A DNA stretch of 31,167 nt from JBDSTW01 sp039914705 (lineage in GTDB: Bacteria; Pseudomonadota; Gammaproteobacteria; SURF-13): positions 1 to 31,167 of the forward strand of contig JBDSOT010000005.1 in the NCBI GenBank assembly GCA_039914705.1. The letters are read 5' to 3'. Positions 1 to 7,077 of this stretch are shown here, piece after piece (position 1 is the first letter of the stretch; each line of letters opens with the position of its first letter). The notes beneath the pieces were generated by a model that was not told the DNA's origin, ran no database searches, and worked only from the letters and a program-made list of their open reading frames with translations. The translations under genes and the position numbers were made by a program.

Positions 1-897
1 ATGCTGCGCGATTTGCTCGGCACAAAAATCTTCGATGAAGGTATACGGAGATTCTGGAAACAACAGCAATTTCGCACGGCGAGTTGGGATGACTTAAAAA
101 ACACCTTCGAGGCAAGTTCCGGCCGTAGTCTGGACGGCTTTTTCGCGCAATGGCTGACGCGTAAAGGCGCGCCGGACATTGAGCTTAAGCAAGTCAAGTT
201 GACGCACGCAGGCAATAAAAAACGGTACCGGCTTGCCTTCACGCTCACCCAAGCCGAACCGGCTTATACCTTGCGCGTGCCCGTTATAATCACTACCGAG
301 GCAGGCATACAAGAGCATATTGTCGAACTTTCAAAATCGCGCACGACTTATGTAATCGAAACCAAGGAGGCCCCGCTATCCCTGGCCCTGGACCCTGATT
401 TTCGGCTGTTTCGCATGCTCGACGCTGCCGAGCTGCCGCCCATATTAAGGCAAGTCGTCACCGATCCTGCCACGCTAACCACTATCATCACGGACGATGC
501 GGCCACGCGCGAAATAGCGCAGCAACTTGCCGGAAAAATGCTGGATAACCTGCCGCGCTTTCTGGACACCGGCGCTAAGCCTGCCGACTTTAGTGCCCCG
601 TTGCTGCTCATCGGCACGCATAAAGAAGTAGATGCCTTTCTGGTAAAACATCGACTGCCCGCCAGACCGGCAAGTCTTAAGGACAAAGGCACGGCACAGG
701 TATGGGCCGGACAACAGGCCAACGGTAAGGTTATCGTTGCAGTATCTGCAAAAAATCCACAGTCATTGCAGGCATTGCTGCGCCCATTGCCGCATTACGG
801 CAAGGAAAGTTTTTTGGTGTTCGATAATAACAAGGTCATCGATAAAGGCATCTGGCCCACGCACGGAAGCGTATGGGTGTTGTCCAAACGGCAATAA
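1..897 (+). CDS. M1-family aminopeptidase, C-terminal part (5' end outside window)
   Basis: This is the 3' portion of a zinc aminopeptidase of the M1 type. The zinc site (HExxH plus a downstream E) lies upstream of the window and cannot be checked. What is visible is the end of the helical domain (residues 1-55, ending in a FFAQWLTRKGAPDIEL-like stretch that closes M1 catalytic regions), a beta-sandwich segment (about 56-140) and a C-terminal extension of about 150 residues with no motif I recognise. The ATG at base 1 is most likely an internal methionine, because the family is much longer than 298 residues. Family assignment rests on the conserved ends of domains, not on the active site, so it is good but not certain. 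The stop TAA at 895-897 is followed by a GC-rich inverted repeat. Confidence 0.7.
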   Translation: MLRDLLGTKIFDEGIRRFWKQQQFRTASWDDLKNTFEASSGRSLDGFFAQWLTRKGAPDIELKQVKLTHAGNKKRYRLAFTLTQAEPAYTLRVPVIITTEAGIQEHIVELSKSRTTYVIETKEAPLSLALDPDFRLFRMLDAAELPPILRQVVTDPATLTTIITDDAATREIAQQLAGKMLDNLPRFLDTGAKPADFSAPLLLIGTHKEVDAFLVKHRLPARPASLKDKGTAQVWAGQQANGKVIVAVSAKNPQSLQALLRPLPHYGKESFLVFDNNKVIDKGIWPTHGSVWVLSKRQ

Positions 898-920
898 ACA
901 TTTTCGGAAGAATATTCCCT

Positions 921-1010
921 CTCTCCTCGAGGGGGGAGGGTTAGGGTGGGGGTGAAGGTCTTCTCAATACTGGTTTTTCACCCCCATCCCAGCCTTCGCC
1001 CTAAATGGGG
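921..1010. repeat. GC-rich inverted repeat, possible terminator or dispersed repeat
   Basis: GGGTGGGGGTGAA (944-956) is matched by TTCACCCCCATCCC (977-990), giving a strong stem of about 12 bp with a 20-nt loop. A second small hairpin (CCCTC/GAGGG type) sits at 918-940. The runs of C and G resemble a dispersed intergenic repeat seen in many proteobacterial genomes (from memory). No U-tract follows on either strand, so rho-independent termination is unproven. Confidence 0.5.
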
Positions 1011-1031
1011 GAAGGAGCCACGTTATAAGGA

Positions 1032-2171
1032 ATGCCGATGCAGCTGGTAGTGCTGAGCAATATCGATGACGTCTCTCCCGCTGACTGGAATGCCCTGGCA
1101 GGCGAGGCCAATCCCTTTCTGCATCATGAGTTTCTGGCCGCGCTTGAACATCATCAGTGTGTCGGGGATAAAGCGGGCTGGCTACCGCAGCATTTGCTCA
1201 TGCACGAAGGTAATCGACTGCTGGGCGCTGTGCCCATGTACCTCAAAAATAATTCCTACGGTGAGTTTGTATTTGATTGGGCCTGGGCTGAGGCCTATCA
1301 GCGCGCCGGGCTGCGCTATTATCCGAAGCTGGTCGTCGCTATCCCCTACACGCCTGCTACCGGGCCGCGTTTATTGCTGGCGAACGGCGCTGAGCGCCAC
1401 GCCATCGCTGACGGTCTCATTCTGGGCGCCCTGGAGCATGCGCGTAAGCTGAATGTCTCGTCCCTACACTGGCTGTTCACCAGCGATGAAGATACGCAAA
1501 GGCTCGAACACCATGGCCTCATGCGCCGTACCGGCTGTCAGTTTCACTGGCAAAATAATAACTACCGTGACTTCGACGATTTCCTCTCCGGCTTCTCGGC
1601 CGAAAAGCGCAAAAAGGTCAAACGCGAGCGCCGCCGCGTGAGTGAATCCGGCGTCGAAATAGAGGTCTTGCACGGCGATCAGATCAGTGCAGCACAGTGG
1701 GAAATATTTCATCACTTCTACAGTTCGACGTTCTGGAAGCACGGCGGCATCGCCTCGCTGACCCTGGAATTCTTCCAGGAATTAGGGCGCACAATGCCTA
1801 CGCAGGTGGTACTGATCCTCGCCAAATATGACGGCCGCTACGTTGCCGGTGCATTCAACCTGCGTGGCAGCGACACCTTATACGGGCGGCATTGGGGTTG
1901 CGTGGAAGAGTTCCACAGCCTGCACTTCGAGGCCTGTTATTATCGTGCTATTGATTATTGCATAGCGCATGGCCTGCAACGCTTCGAGGCAGGCGCGCAA
2001 GGTGAGCACAAACTAAGCCGCGGCTTTTTACCGTCGCCAACCTGGTCGGCGCACTGGCTGAGCCACCCCGCCTTCGGCCGCGCAATTGAGGATTTCCTGG
2101 GTCACGAAACCGATCAAATGGAATATTATATGGATGCACTCGGCGCACACTCGCCGTTCAAAAATTGTTAA
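1032..2171 (+). CDS. FemAB-like GNAT-fold protein (COG3146 / DUF482 family)
   Basis: The 379-residue product matches the family of 'predicted N-acyltransferases' related to FemA/FemB peptidoglycan aminoacyltransferases: a double-GNAT fold with PFLHHEFLAALE near residue 30, RYYPKLVVAIPYTPATGPR near 99-117, KRKKVKRERRR near residue 195 and a C-terminal EAGAQGEHKLSRGF motif. The last motif is highly characteristic of this family. No signal peptide or membrane segment is present, so it should act in the cytoplasm. The substrate is unknown; the fold and relatives suggest aminoacyl or acyl transfer from a tRNA or CoA donor. The start ATG at 1032 follows AAGGA; a second ATG at 1038 is possible. It sits 34 bp upstream of aat in the same direction and may share its transcript. 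Confidence 0.85.
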   Translation: MPMQLVVLSNIDDVSPADWNALAGEANPFLHHEFLAALEHHQCVGDKAGWLPQHLLMHEGNRLLGAVPMYLKNNSYGEFVFDWAWAEAYQRAGLRYYPKLVVAIPYTPATGPRLLLANGAERHAIADGLILGALEHARKLNVSSLHWLFTSDEDTQRLEHHGLMRRTGCQFHWQNNNYRDFDDFLSGFSAEKRKKVKRERRRVSESGVEIEVLHGDQISAAQWEIFHHFYSSTFWKHGGIASLTLEFFQELGRTMPTQVVLILAKYDGRYVAGAFNLRGSDTLYGRHWGCVEEFHSLHFEACYYRAIDYCIAHGLQRFEAGAQGEHKLSRGFLPSPTWSAHWLSHPAFGRAIEDFLGHETDQMEYYMDALGAHSPFKNC

Positions 2172-2205
2172 AGCCGGCCAATTTAATCACACGATAATCT
2201 TCTGA

Positions 2206-2916
2206 ATGAATAACGCACGCACAGGGCCTTTCTGGATAAATCCGGATGATGAATCCGTAGAATTTCCAAATATCGAGTTGGCGCTGCGCGACCCCGACGG
2301 GCTGCTCGCCATCGGCGGCGATCTTAGCCCGGCGCGGCTGATCTCGGCCTATCGCAATGGCATTTTTCCCTGGTACAACGAAGACCAGCCCATCCTCTGG
2401 TGGTCGCCCGATCCGCGCGCCGTGTTGTTTCCAAACCAACTGCATGTCTCGCGCAGTTTGCAGAAGGAAATGGCAAAAAATGATTACACGGTGACTATCA
2501 ATACGGCGTTCCAACGCGTCATGGAGGCCTGTGCACAGCCGCGCAAGGACGGCCACGGCACCTGGATTACGGCGGCCATGATCGAGGCCTATTGCCGTTT
2601 GCATACTATGGGGTTCGCGCACTCCGTGGAAATCTGGCATGGCGGTGAACTGAGCGGTGGGATATATGGAGTTGGTTTGGGACGCGTATTTTTCGGTGAG
2701 TCCATGTTCGGCCGCCGCACCAATGCATCTAAACTTGCCTTCGTTCATCTGGTACGCCGGTTGCACGACTCGAACTACGCATTACTGGATTGCCAGGTGC
2801 ACTCCGCGCACGTCAAGCGCTTCGGTGCCGGGTTTATATCACGCAAAGAATTTACCGGCTTATTGAAGCAATGGTGTGCCAGCGGTGCGAGCAACATCTT
2901 ATTATCGGGAGAATAA
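2206..2916 (+). CDS. aat: Leucyl/phenylalanyl-tRNA--protein transferase
   Basis: Aat moves Leu or Phe from its tRNA to proteins with N-terminal Arg or Lys, making them substrates for ClpS/ClpAP. The 236-residue protein has the family landmarks: FPNIELALRDPDGLLAIGGD near residue 20, IFPWYNEDQPILWWSPDPRA (residues about 54-73), GESMFGRRTNASKLA (about 164-178) and LDCQVHSAHVKRFGA near 190. Length is normal for the family. The stop is 4 bp before the start of bpt, so the two are almost certainly co-transcribed, and clpS-clpA lie a few kb away. Cytoplasmic. Confidence 0.97.
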   Translation: MNNARTGPFWINPDDESVEFPNIELALRDPDGLLAIGGDLSPARLISAYRNGIFPWYNEDQPILWWSPDPRAVLFPNQLHVSRSLQKEMAKNDYTVTINTAFQRVMEACAQPRKDGHGTWITAAMIEAYCRLHTMGFAHSVEIWHGGELSGGIYGVGLGRVFFGESMFGRRTNASKLAFVHLVRRLHDSNYALLDCQVHSAHVKRFGAGFISRKEFTGLLKQWCASGASNILLSGE

Positions 2917-2920
2917 ATCC

Positions 2921-3667
2921 TTGGCTCGTCCAACATCCGCTGATTTGGCAAGCAGCGTCAAGACGCTCAACTTCTTCCTCACCACCGAGCAGGCATGCAG
3001 CTATTTGCCGGAGCGCCGCGCTGGATCTGTGGTCGTCGATCCCTATACGCGCGTCAGCACGGCAATGTATAGCACACTGATCGACCATGGATTTCGCCGC
3101 AATTCGGGGCATATTTACCGCCCGCATTGCCAGGCCTGCGAGTCCTGTATTTCCGTGCGTGTACCGGTTAAAGAATTCATCGCCAGCCGTAGCCAGAAAC
3201 GCGTCTGGCGGCGCAATCAAGACCTTGTTGTGCGACCCGTCGGCCTAAGCTTTCAACAGGAACATTTCCAGCTTTATCAGCGCTATTTAGAGAGTCGTCA
3301 CCGGGGCGGCGGCATGGATGACGCCAGTCCTGAACAATATAACGAGTTCATCATAAACTCCGGTCTTGACGGTACCCGCCTGTATGAATTCCGCCTGCAC
3401 GATAGATTGTTGGCGGTGGCCGTCGTGGATCAGTTACTGCAAGGATGGTCGGCGGTCTATACCTTTTTTGATCCGGACCTGGAGGCGCGCAGCCTGGGAA
3501 CCCACGCCATACTCTGGCAAATAAACGAGGCTCAGCGCCTGGGACTTAGCTGGGTTTATCTCGGTTACTGGATCAAGGAATGCCGCAAGATGAGTTACAA
3601 AAACCAGTTCCGGCCTCTGGAAATTTACCGCGCCGGTCAATGGTTGAGAATCGACGCCCTGAGTTAA
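2921..3667 (+). CDS. bpt: Aspartate/glutamate leucyltransferase (arginyltransferase family)
   Basis: Bpt transfers Leu from tRNA to proteins with N-terminal Asp or Glu, the second tier of the bacterial N-end rule. Landmarks are LNFFLTTEQACSYLPER, the TRVSTAMYSTLIDHGFRRN block, the C-x2-C pair in HCQACESCISVRV, SYKNQFRPLEIY at the C terminus and YLGYWIKECRKM. A GTG at 2876 would extend the frame by 15 residues into aat. I prefer TTG at 2921 because it gives an N terminus ending in VKTLNFF about 13 residues in, as in relatives, and has GGGAG about 8 bp upstream. The resulting protein has 248 residues. It is followed by the infA promoter region. Confidence 0.93.
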   Translation: MARPTSADLASSVKTLNFFLTTEQACSYLPERRAGSVVVDPYTRVSTAMYSTLIDHGFRRNSGHIYRPHCQACESCISVRVPVKEFIASRSQKRVWRRNQDLVVRPVGLSFQQEHFQLYQRYLESRHRGGGMDDASPEQYNEFIINSGLDGTRLYEFRLHDRLLAVAVVDQLLQGWSAVYTFFDPDLEARSLGTHAILWQINEAQRLGLSWVYLGYWIKECRKMSYKNQFRPLEIYRAGQWLRIDALS

Positions 3668-3678
3668 AATCCGGCTGT

Positions 3679-3686
3679 GCTATAAT
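3679..3686 (+). promoter_or_regulatory. Extended -10 promoter element for infA
   Basis: TGCTATAAT (3678-3686) is a consensus -10 hexamer with the upstream TG of an extended -10 promoter. It lies 38 bp before the infA start. No good -35 hexamer is found 16-18 bp upstream, as is usual for extended -10 promoters. It would give infA a transcript independent of aat-bpt. Confidence 0.6.
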
Positions 3687-3724
3687 TAGGAGATGGTCTG
3701 TTAATCAAAGGGTAAAAGAACAGG

Positions 3725-3943
3725 ATGGCAAAAGAAGAACACATAGAAATGGAAGGCACGGTTACCGAAACCTTGCCCAACACCATGTTCCGCGTAGTAC
3801 TGGAAAACGGCCACGTAGTGACGGCACATATCTCCGGCAAAATGCGCAAGCACTATATCCGCATCTTGACCGGCGATAAGGTAACTGTGGAGTTGACCCC
3901 CTACGATTTAAGCAAAGGCCGCATCAGCTTCCGCGCACGCTAG
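3725..3943 (+). CDS. infA: Translation initiation factor IF-1
   Basis: The 72-residue product has exactly the usual length and the whole S1-like OB fold: MAKEEHIEMEGTVTETLPN, FRVVLENGHVVTAHISGK, MRKHYIRILTGDKV and the C-terminal YDLSKGRISFR. IF-1 binds the 30S A site and modulates IF-2 and IF-3 during initiation. In many gammaproteobacteria infA follows aat (and bpt) and faces clpA, exactly as here. It has its own extended -10 promoter, and the nearby bases offer only a weak Shine-Dalgarno sequence. Confidence 0.98.
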   Translation: MAKEEHIEMEGTVTETLPNTMFRVVLENGHVVTAHISGKMRKHYIRILTGDKVTVELTPYDLSKGRISFRAR

Positions 3944-3957
3944 GTTGTGACCTGTTG

Positions 3958-3974
3958 CGTGCGCCATGCGCACG
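3958..3974 (+). terminator. Hairpin after infA, possible terminator
   Basis: CGTGCGC-CAT-GCGCACG forms a perfect 7-bp stem with a 3-nt loop 14 bp after the infA stop. The following bases are not a clear T-run, so termination is plausible but not shown. Confidence 0.35.
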
Positions 3975-4060
3975 ATTCAATGCTCCTTTGGTAATAATTT
4001 TCGTGCGCGCGGAGCACCTTACACTTTAATCCAGTAAAACTGTGTTGAAGATTAGGGTTT

Positions 4061-4092
4061 GTTGGGTTACGCGATAAAACCGCTAACCCAAC
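4061..4092. repeat. Inverted repeat between convergent infA and clpA
   Basis: GTTGGGTTA (4061-4069) pairs with TAACCCAAC (4084-4092); an inner GCG/CGC pair extends the stem after a one-base bulge. The sequence GGGTTACGCG...CGCTAACCCAAC resembles a palindromic intergenic repeat common in proteobacterial and cyanobacterial genomes (recognised from memory, not searched). It could serve as a bidirectional transcription stop between the two convergent genes. Confidence 0.55.
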
Positions 4093-4100
4093 CTACATTA

Positions 4101-6383
4101 CTAATCCACCTCCATTTGTGGATTAACAACGCCCTGGGCCTCTTCAATGGCAAAGGTTAATTTGCCGTCTTTTTCGCCGATTCTGACATGGCCCCCCGAC
4201 GAGAGCTTGCCGAATAACAGGTCTTCAGCCAGCGGACGCTTGATGTTTTCCTGAATCAGCCGCGCCATCGGCCGAGCACCCATTGACGCATCAAAGCCGT
4301 GCTTGGCCAGCCAGTCACGCGCCGCCGCATCCACTTCAAGACCAACGCTCTTATCTTCCAGTTGCGCCTCAAGTTCCGTGATAAATTTATCCACAACATG
4401 GGCAATGGTAACGCTGTCCAGGGATTTGAACTGGATAATGCTATCCAGGCGATTGCGGAATTCCGGACTGAAGGTACGCTTGATTACCTCCATACCGTCG
4501 CTGGAATGATCCTGGTACGTGAAACCGATGGACGGGCGGCTGGTATGTTCTGCGCCCGCATTCGTCGTCATCACAATAACCACGTTGCGAAAATCAGCCT
4601 TACGTCCGTTATTATCCGTTAAAGTACCGTGATCCATTACCTGCAACAGCAGGTTAAACACATCCGGGTGCGCCTTCTCGACCTCATCCAGCAAAATAAC
4701 GGAATGCGGATGCTTGTTTATGGCCTCCGTTAGCAGACCGCCTTGATCAAAGCCAACATAGCCGGGCGGCGCACCGATCAGCCGTGAGACCGTGTGGCGC
4801 TCCATGTATTCCGACATATCAAAGCGAATAAGCTCAATGCCCATAACGCGCGCGAGCTGCCGGGTAACCTCGGTCTTGCCCACGCCGGTTGGCCCGGAGA
4901 AAAGGAAGGAGCCGATTGGCTTATGCGTGTTGCCAAGGCCGGAGCGCGACATCTTGATGGCCGCCGCCAGGGTTTCGATTGCCTGATCCTGACCGAACAC
5001 CACCAGCTTCAAGTTACGCTCAAGATTTAGCAGCATGCTGTGGTCCGTCGCAGAGACACTCTTGGGTGGAATACGCGCCATCTTGGCTACGACATTTTCA
5101 ATCTCGCCCACACCAATTATCTTTTTACGCTTGGACAACGGCAAAATACTCTGATTGGCACCCGCCTCGTCGATCACGTCGATAGCCTTGTCAGGCAAAT
5201 GCCGATCACCGATATAGCGATGCGCAAGCTCCGCCGCTACGCGCATGGACTGCCGCGAATATTTAACCTTGTGAAATTCCTCAAAGCGCGATTTCAAACC
5301 CTGCAGGATAGACACGGTTTCTTCAACGCTGGGTTCCACCACGTCTATCTTCTGGAAACGGCGCGCCAGCGCGCGATCCTTTTCGAAGATGCCGCGATAT
5401 TCCTGATAGGTGGTCGAACCGATGCATTTCAAATCGCCCGAGGCCAGCGCCGGTTTAATCAGATTGGAGGCATCCATAACGCCGCCCGAGGCCGAACCCG
5501 CACCGATGATGGTGTGTATCTCGTCGATGAACAAAATAGCGCCCGGCTCCTTGTGCAACTGGCTGAGCACCGCCTTCAGGCGCTTCTCGAAATCACCTCT
5601 GTATTTCGTCCCCGCCAGCAATGCGCCGAGGTCCAGTGAATAGATGGTGCTGTCTTTGAGTATTTCCGGGACCTGCTCGTCCACAATCATCTTCGCCAAG
5701 CCCTCGGCAATGGCCGTCTTGCCCACACCGGCCTCGCCTACATACAGCGGATTATTTTTACGCCGCCGGCACAGTATCTGGATAGTGCGTTCAACCTCGT
5801 TTTTGCGGCCAATCAACGGGTCAATCTTGCCCAGCCGCGCCTGCTCATTGAGATTGCTTGCGTAATTTTCCAAGGCGCTCTTCGCGGGTGCCTCACCGCC
5901 GGCGTCTTCCTCCGTAGCCGGGGCAGCGCTCTGCGACTCTTCATCATTATGAATCTTGGAGATGCCGTGCGACATGTAATTGACGACATCCAGGCGGCTG
6001 ATATTTTGCTTCTTGAGAAAATAGACCGCCTGGGATTCCTGCTCGCTGAAAATAGCCACCAGCACGTTCGCGCCGGTCACTTCTTTATTGCCGGACGCCT
6101 GCACATGGAATACGGCGCGCTGCAGCACGCGCTGAAAGGCCAGCGTGGGTTGTGTCTCACGCGTGTCGTGCAGTGATAGTAACGGCGAGGTCTCTTTCAG
6201 AAAATTAACGAGGTCGCGTTTGAGCTTATCCATATCGGCAGCGCAGGCGCGTAACACCGCAGCTGCCATAGGATTTTCCAGTAGGGCCAGCAACAGGTGT
6301 TCTGTTGTCATAAATTCATGTAAATGTTCGCGCGCTTCGCGGAAGGCGTGGTTCAGGGTGAATTCAAGTTCCTTGCTCAACAT
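4101..6383 (-). CDS. clpA: ATP-dependent Clp protease ATP-binding subunit ClpA
   Basis: ClpA is the AAA+ unfoldase that feeds substrates to ClpP and receives N-degron substrates from ClpS. The 760-residue protein has the Clp N-domain (about 1-145), an acidic linker (146-170), a first AAA+ module with GEAGVGKT (216-223) and FIDEIHTIIG, and a second with GPTGVGKT near residue 500 followed by a D2-small domain. The P-loop region contacting ClpP carries IGF in PSIGFTYQDHSSD, where E. coli has IGL. It starts 47 bp after the clpS stop in the same direction, the usual clpS-clpA operon. ATG at 6383 is preceded by AGGCAGAG, an acceptable ribosome site. Confidence 0.97.
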   Translation of the reverse strand: MLSKELEFTLNHAFREAREHLHEFMTTEHLLLALLENPMAAAVLRACAADMDKLKRDLVNFLKETSPLLSLHDTRETQPTLAFQRVLQRAVFHVQASGNKEVTGANVLVAIFSEQESQAVYFLKKQNISRLDVVNYMSHGISKIHNDEESQSAAPATEEDAGGEAPAKSALENYASNLNEQARLGKIDPLIGRKNEVERTIQILCRRRKNNPLYVGEAGVGKTAIAEGLAKMIVDEQVPEILKDSTIYSLDLGALLAGTKYRGDFEKRLKAVLSQLHKEPGAILFIDEIHTIIGAGSASGGVMDASNLIKPALASGDLKCIGSTTYQEYRGIFEKDRALARRFQKIDVVEPSVEETVSILQGLKSRFEEFHKVKYSRQSMRVAAELAHRYIGDRHLPDKAIDVIDEAGANQSILPLSKRKKIIGVGEIENVVAKMARIPPKSVSATDHSMLLNLERNLKLVVFGQDQAIETLAAAIKMSRSGLGNTHKPIGSFLFSGPTGVGKTEVTRQLARVMGIELIRFDMSEYMERHTVSRLIGAPPGYVGFDQGGLLTEAINKHPHSVILLDEVEKAHPDVFNLLLQVMDHGTLTDNNGRKADFRNVVIVMTTNAGAEHTSRPSIGFTYQDHSSDGMEVIKRTFSPEFRNRLDSIIQFKSLDSVTIAHVVDKFITELEAQLEDKSVGLEVDAAARDWLAKHGFDASMGARPMARLIQENIKRPLAEDLLFGKLSSGGHVRIGEKDGKLTFAIEEAQGVVNPQMEVD

Positions 6384-6430
6384 GGTCTCTGCCTCGTGAA
6401 GTACGCGCTGCCCCTTTTAAGTTTTCCAGT

Positions 6431-6745
6431 TCAAGCCTGCTCCATTGTGCAAAGCAATGGATGCTCATTGTGCTGTGAAAACTGATTTACCTGCTCTACC
6501 TTGACCTCTGCAACCTCGCGGGTATAAATGCCACACACTCCTGCACCGCGCGTATGTACATGCAACATGATCTGCACGGCCTTTTCCTGGCTCAGGCAGA
6601 AAAAGGTCTGCAATACCAGTACCACAAATTCCATGGGCGTATAGTCATCGTTGAGAAGCATAACCTTATAGAGCGGCGGCCGCTTAAGTTTGGGTTTTGC
6701 CTCCTGTACCGCCACCGCATCGTCATGTTGTGGACTGTGTTTCAT
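6431..6745 (-). CDS. clpS: ClpS, N-degron adaptor of ClpAP
   Basis: ClpS binds N-terminal Leu, Phe, Tyr or Trp and hands the protein to ClpA. The frame is open to 6880, but the family core begins shortly before KRPPLYKVMLLNDDYTPMEF, and ATG at 6745 gives 104 residues, close to the usual size. Binding residues are visible: the NDD of LLNDDYTPME (hydrogen bonds to the alpha-amino group), the following Met, and the His of HVHTRGAGVCGIYTREVAE. The longer N terminus has no family resemblance. clpA follows after 47 bp. Confidence 0.95.
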   Translation of the reverse strand: MKHSPQHDDAVAVQEAKPKLKRPPLYKVMLLNDDYTPMEFVVLVLQTFFCLSQEKAVQIMLHVHTRGAGVCGIYTREVAEVKVEQVNQFSQHNEHPLLCTMEQA

Positions 6746-6752
6746 GCTTTCT

Positions 6753-6780
6753 ATTCTAGCCGAAATCGGAAAAATTGTAA
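6753..6780 (-). promoter_or_regulatory. Candidate promoter of clpS
   Basis: On the minus strand TTACAA (6780-6775) and TAGAAT (6758-6753) are separated by 16 bp, a fair sigma-70 match. The predicted start of transcription falls almost on the chosen ATG, so if both are right the mRNA would have nearly no leader. Either the promoter or the start codon may need revision. Confidence 0.35.
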
Positions 6781-7077
6781 GATATGAGGTAGGCCTCCCT
6801 GTTATCGAGCATTCCGCTATAAACAACCCAAATTTATCAGATAAGACAATCTTCTCATCAGGAAGTTTACATGGGGACAACCGATGCCAAATTAAATAGC
6901 GGGTTCGTAAAAACTATTAATCCGCCTGCACTGGACACTCTGATTTTGAATAGTCAGTTCACGCTTGGCTTATAACCGCAGCGCAGACACTCTGCCCGAC
7001 CGACAGCGCTCTTTAGTCATCATTGGCAGGGTTGATTATGTGATAATGGTTTTTTATTTATCCAGTTTCCGCCACAG
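6781..7077. other. Intergenic region between clpS and mfd
   Basis: Together with the clpS promoter segment this makes 332 bp between the divergent clpS and mfd starts. I see no credible gene. TGTGATAAT at 7039-7047 could be an extended -10 for mfd, but there is no matching -35 at the right distance. No hairpin, tRNA or riboswitch-like feature was recognised. Confidence 0.5.

Noticed and set aside
6746..6880. An upstream extension of clpS by 45 codons
   Set aside because: The extra residues resemble nothing in ClpS and run into the probable promoter; ATG 6745 gives the usual size.
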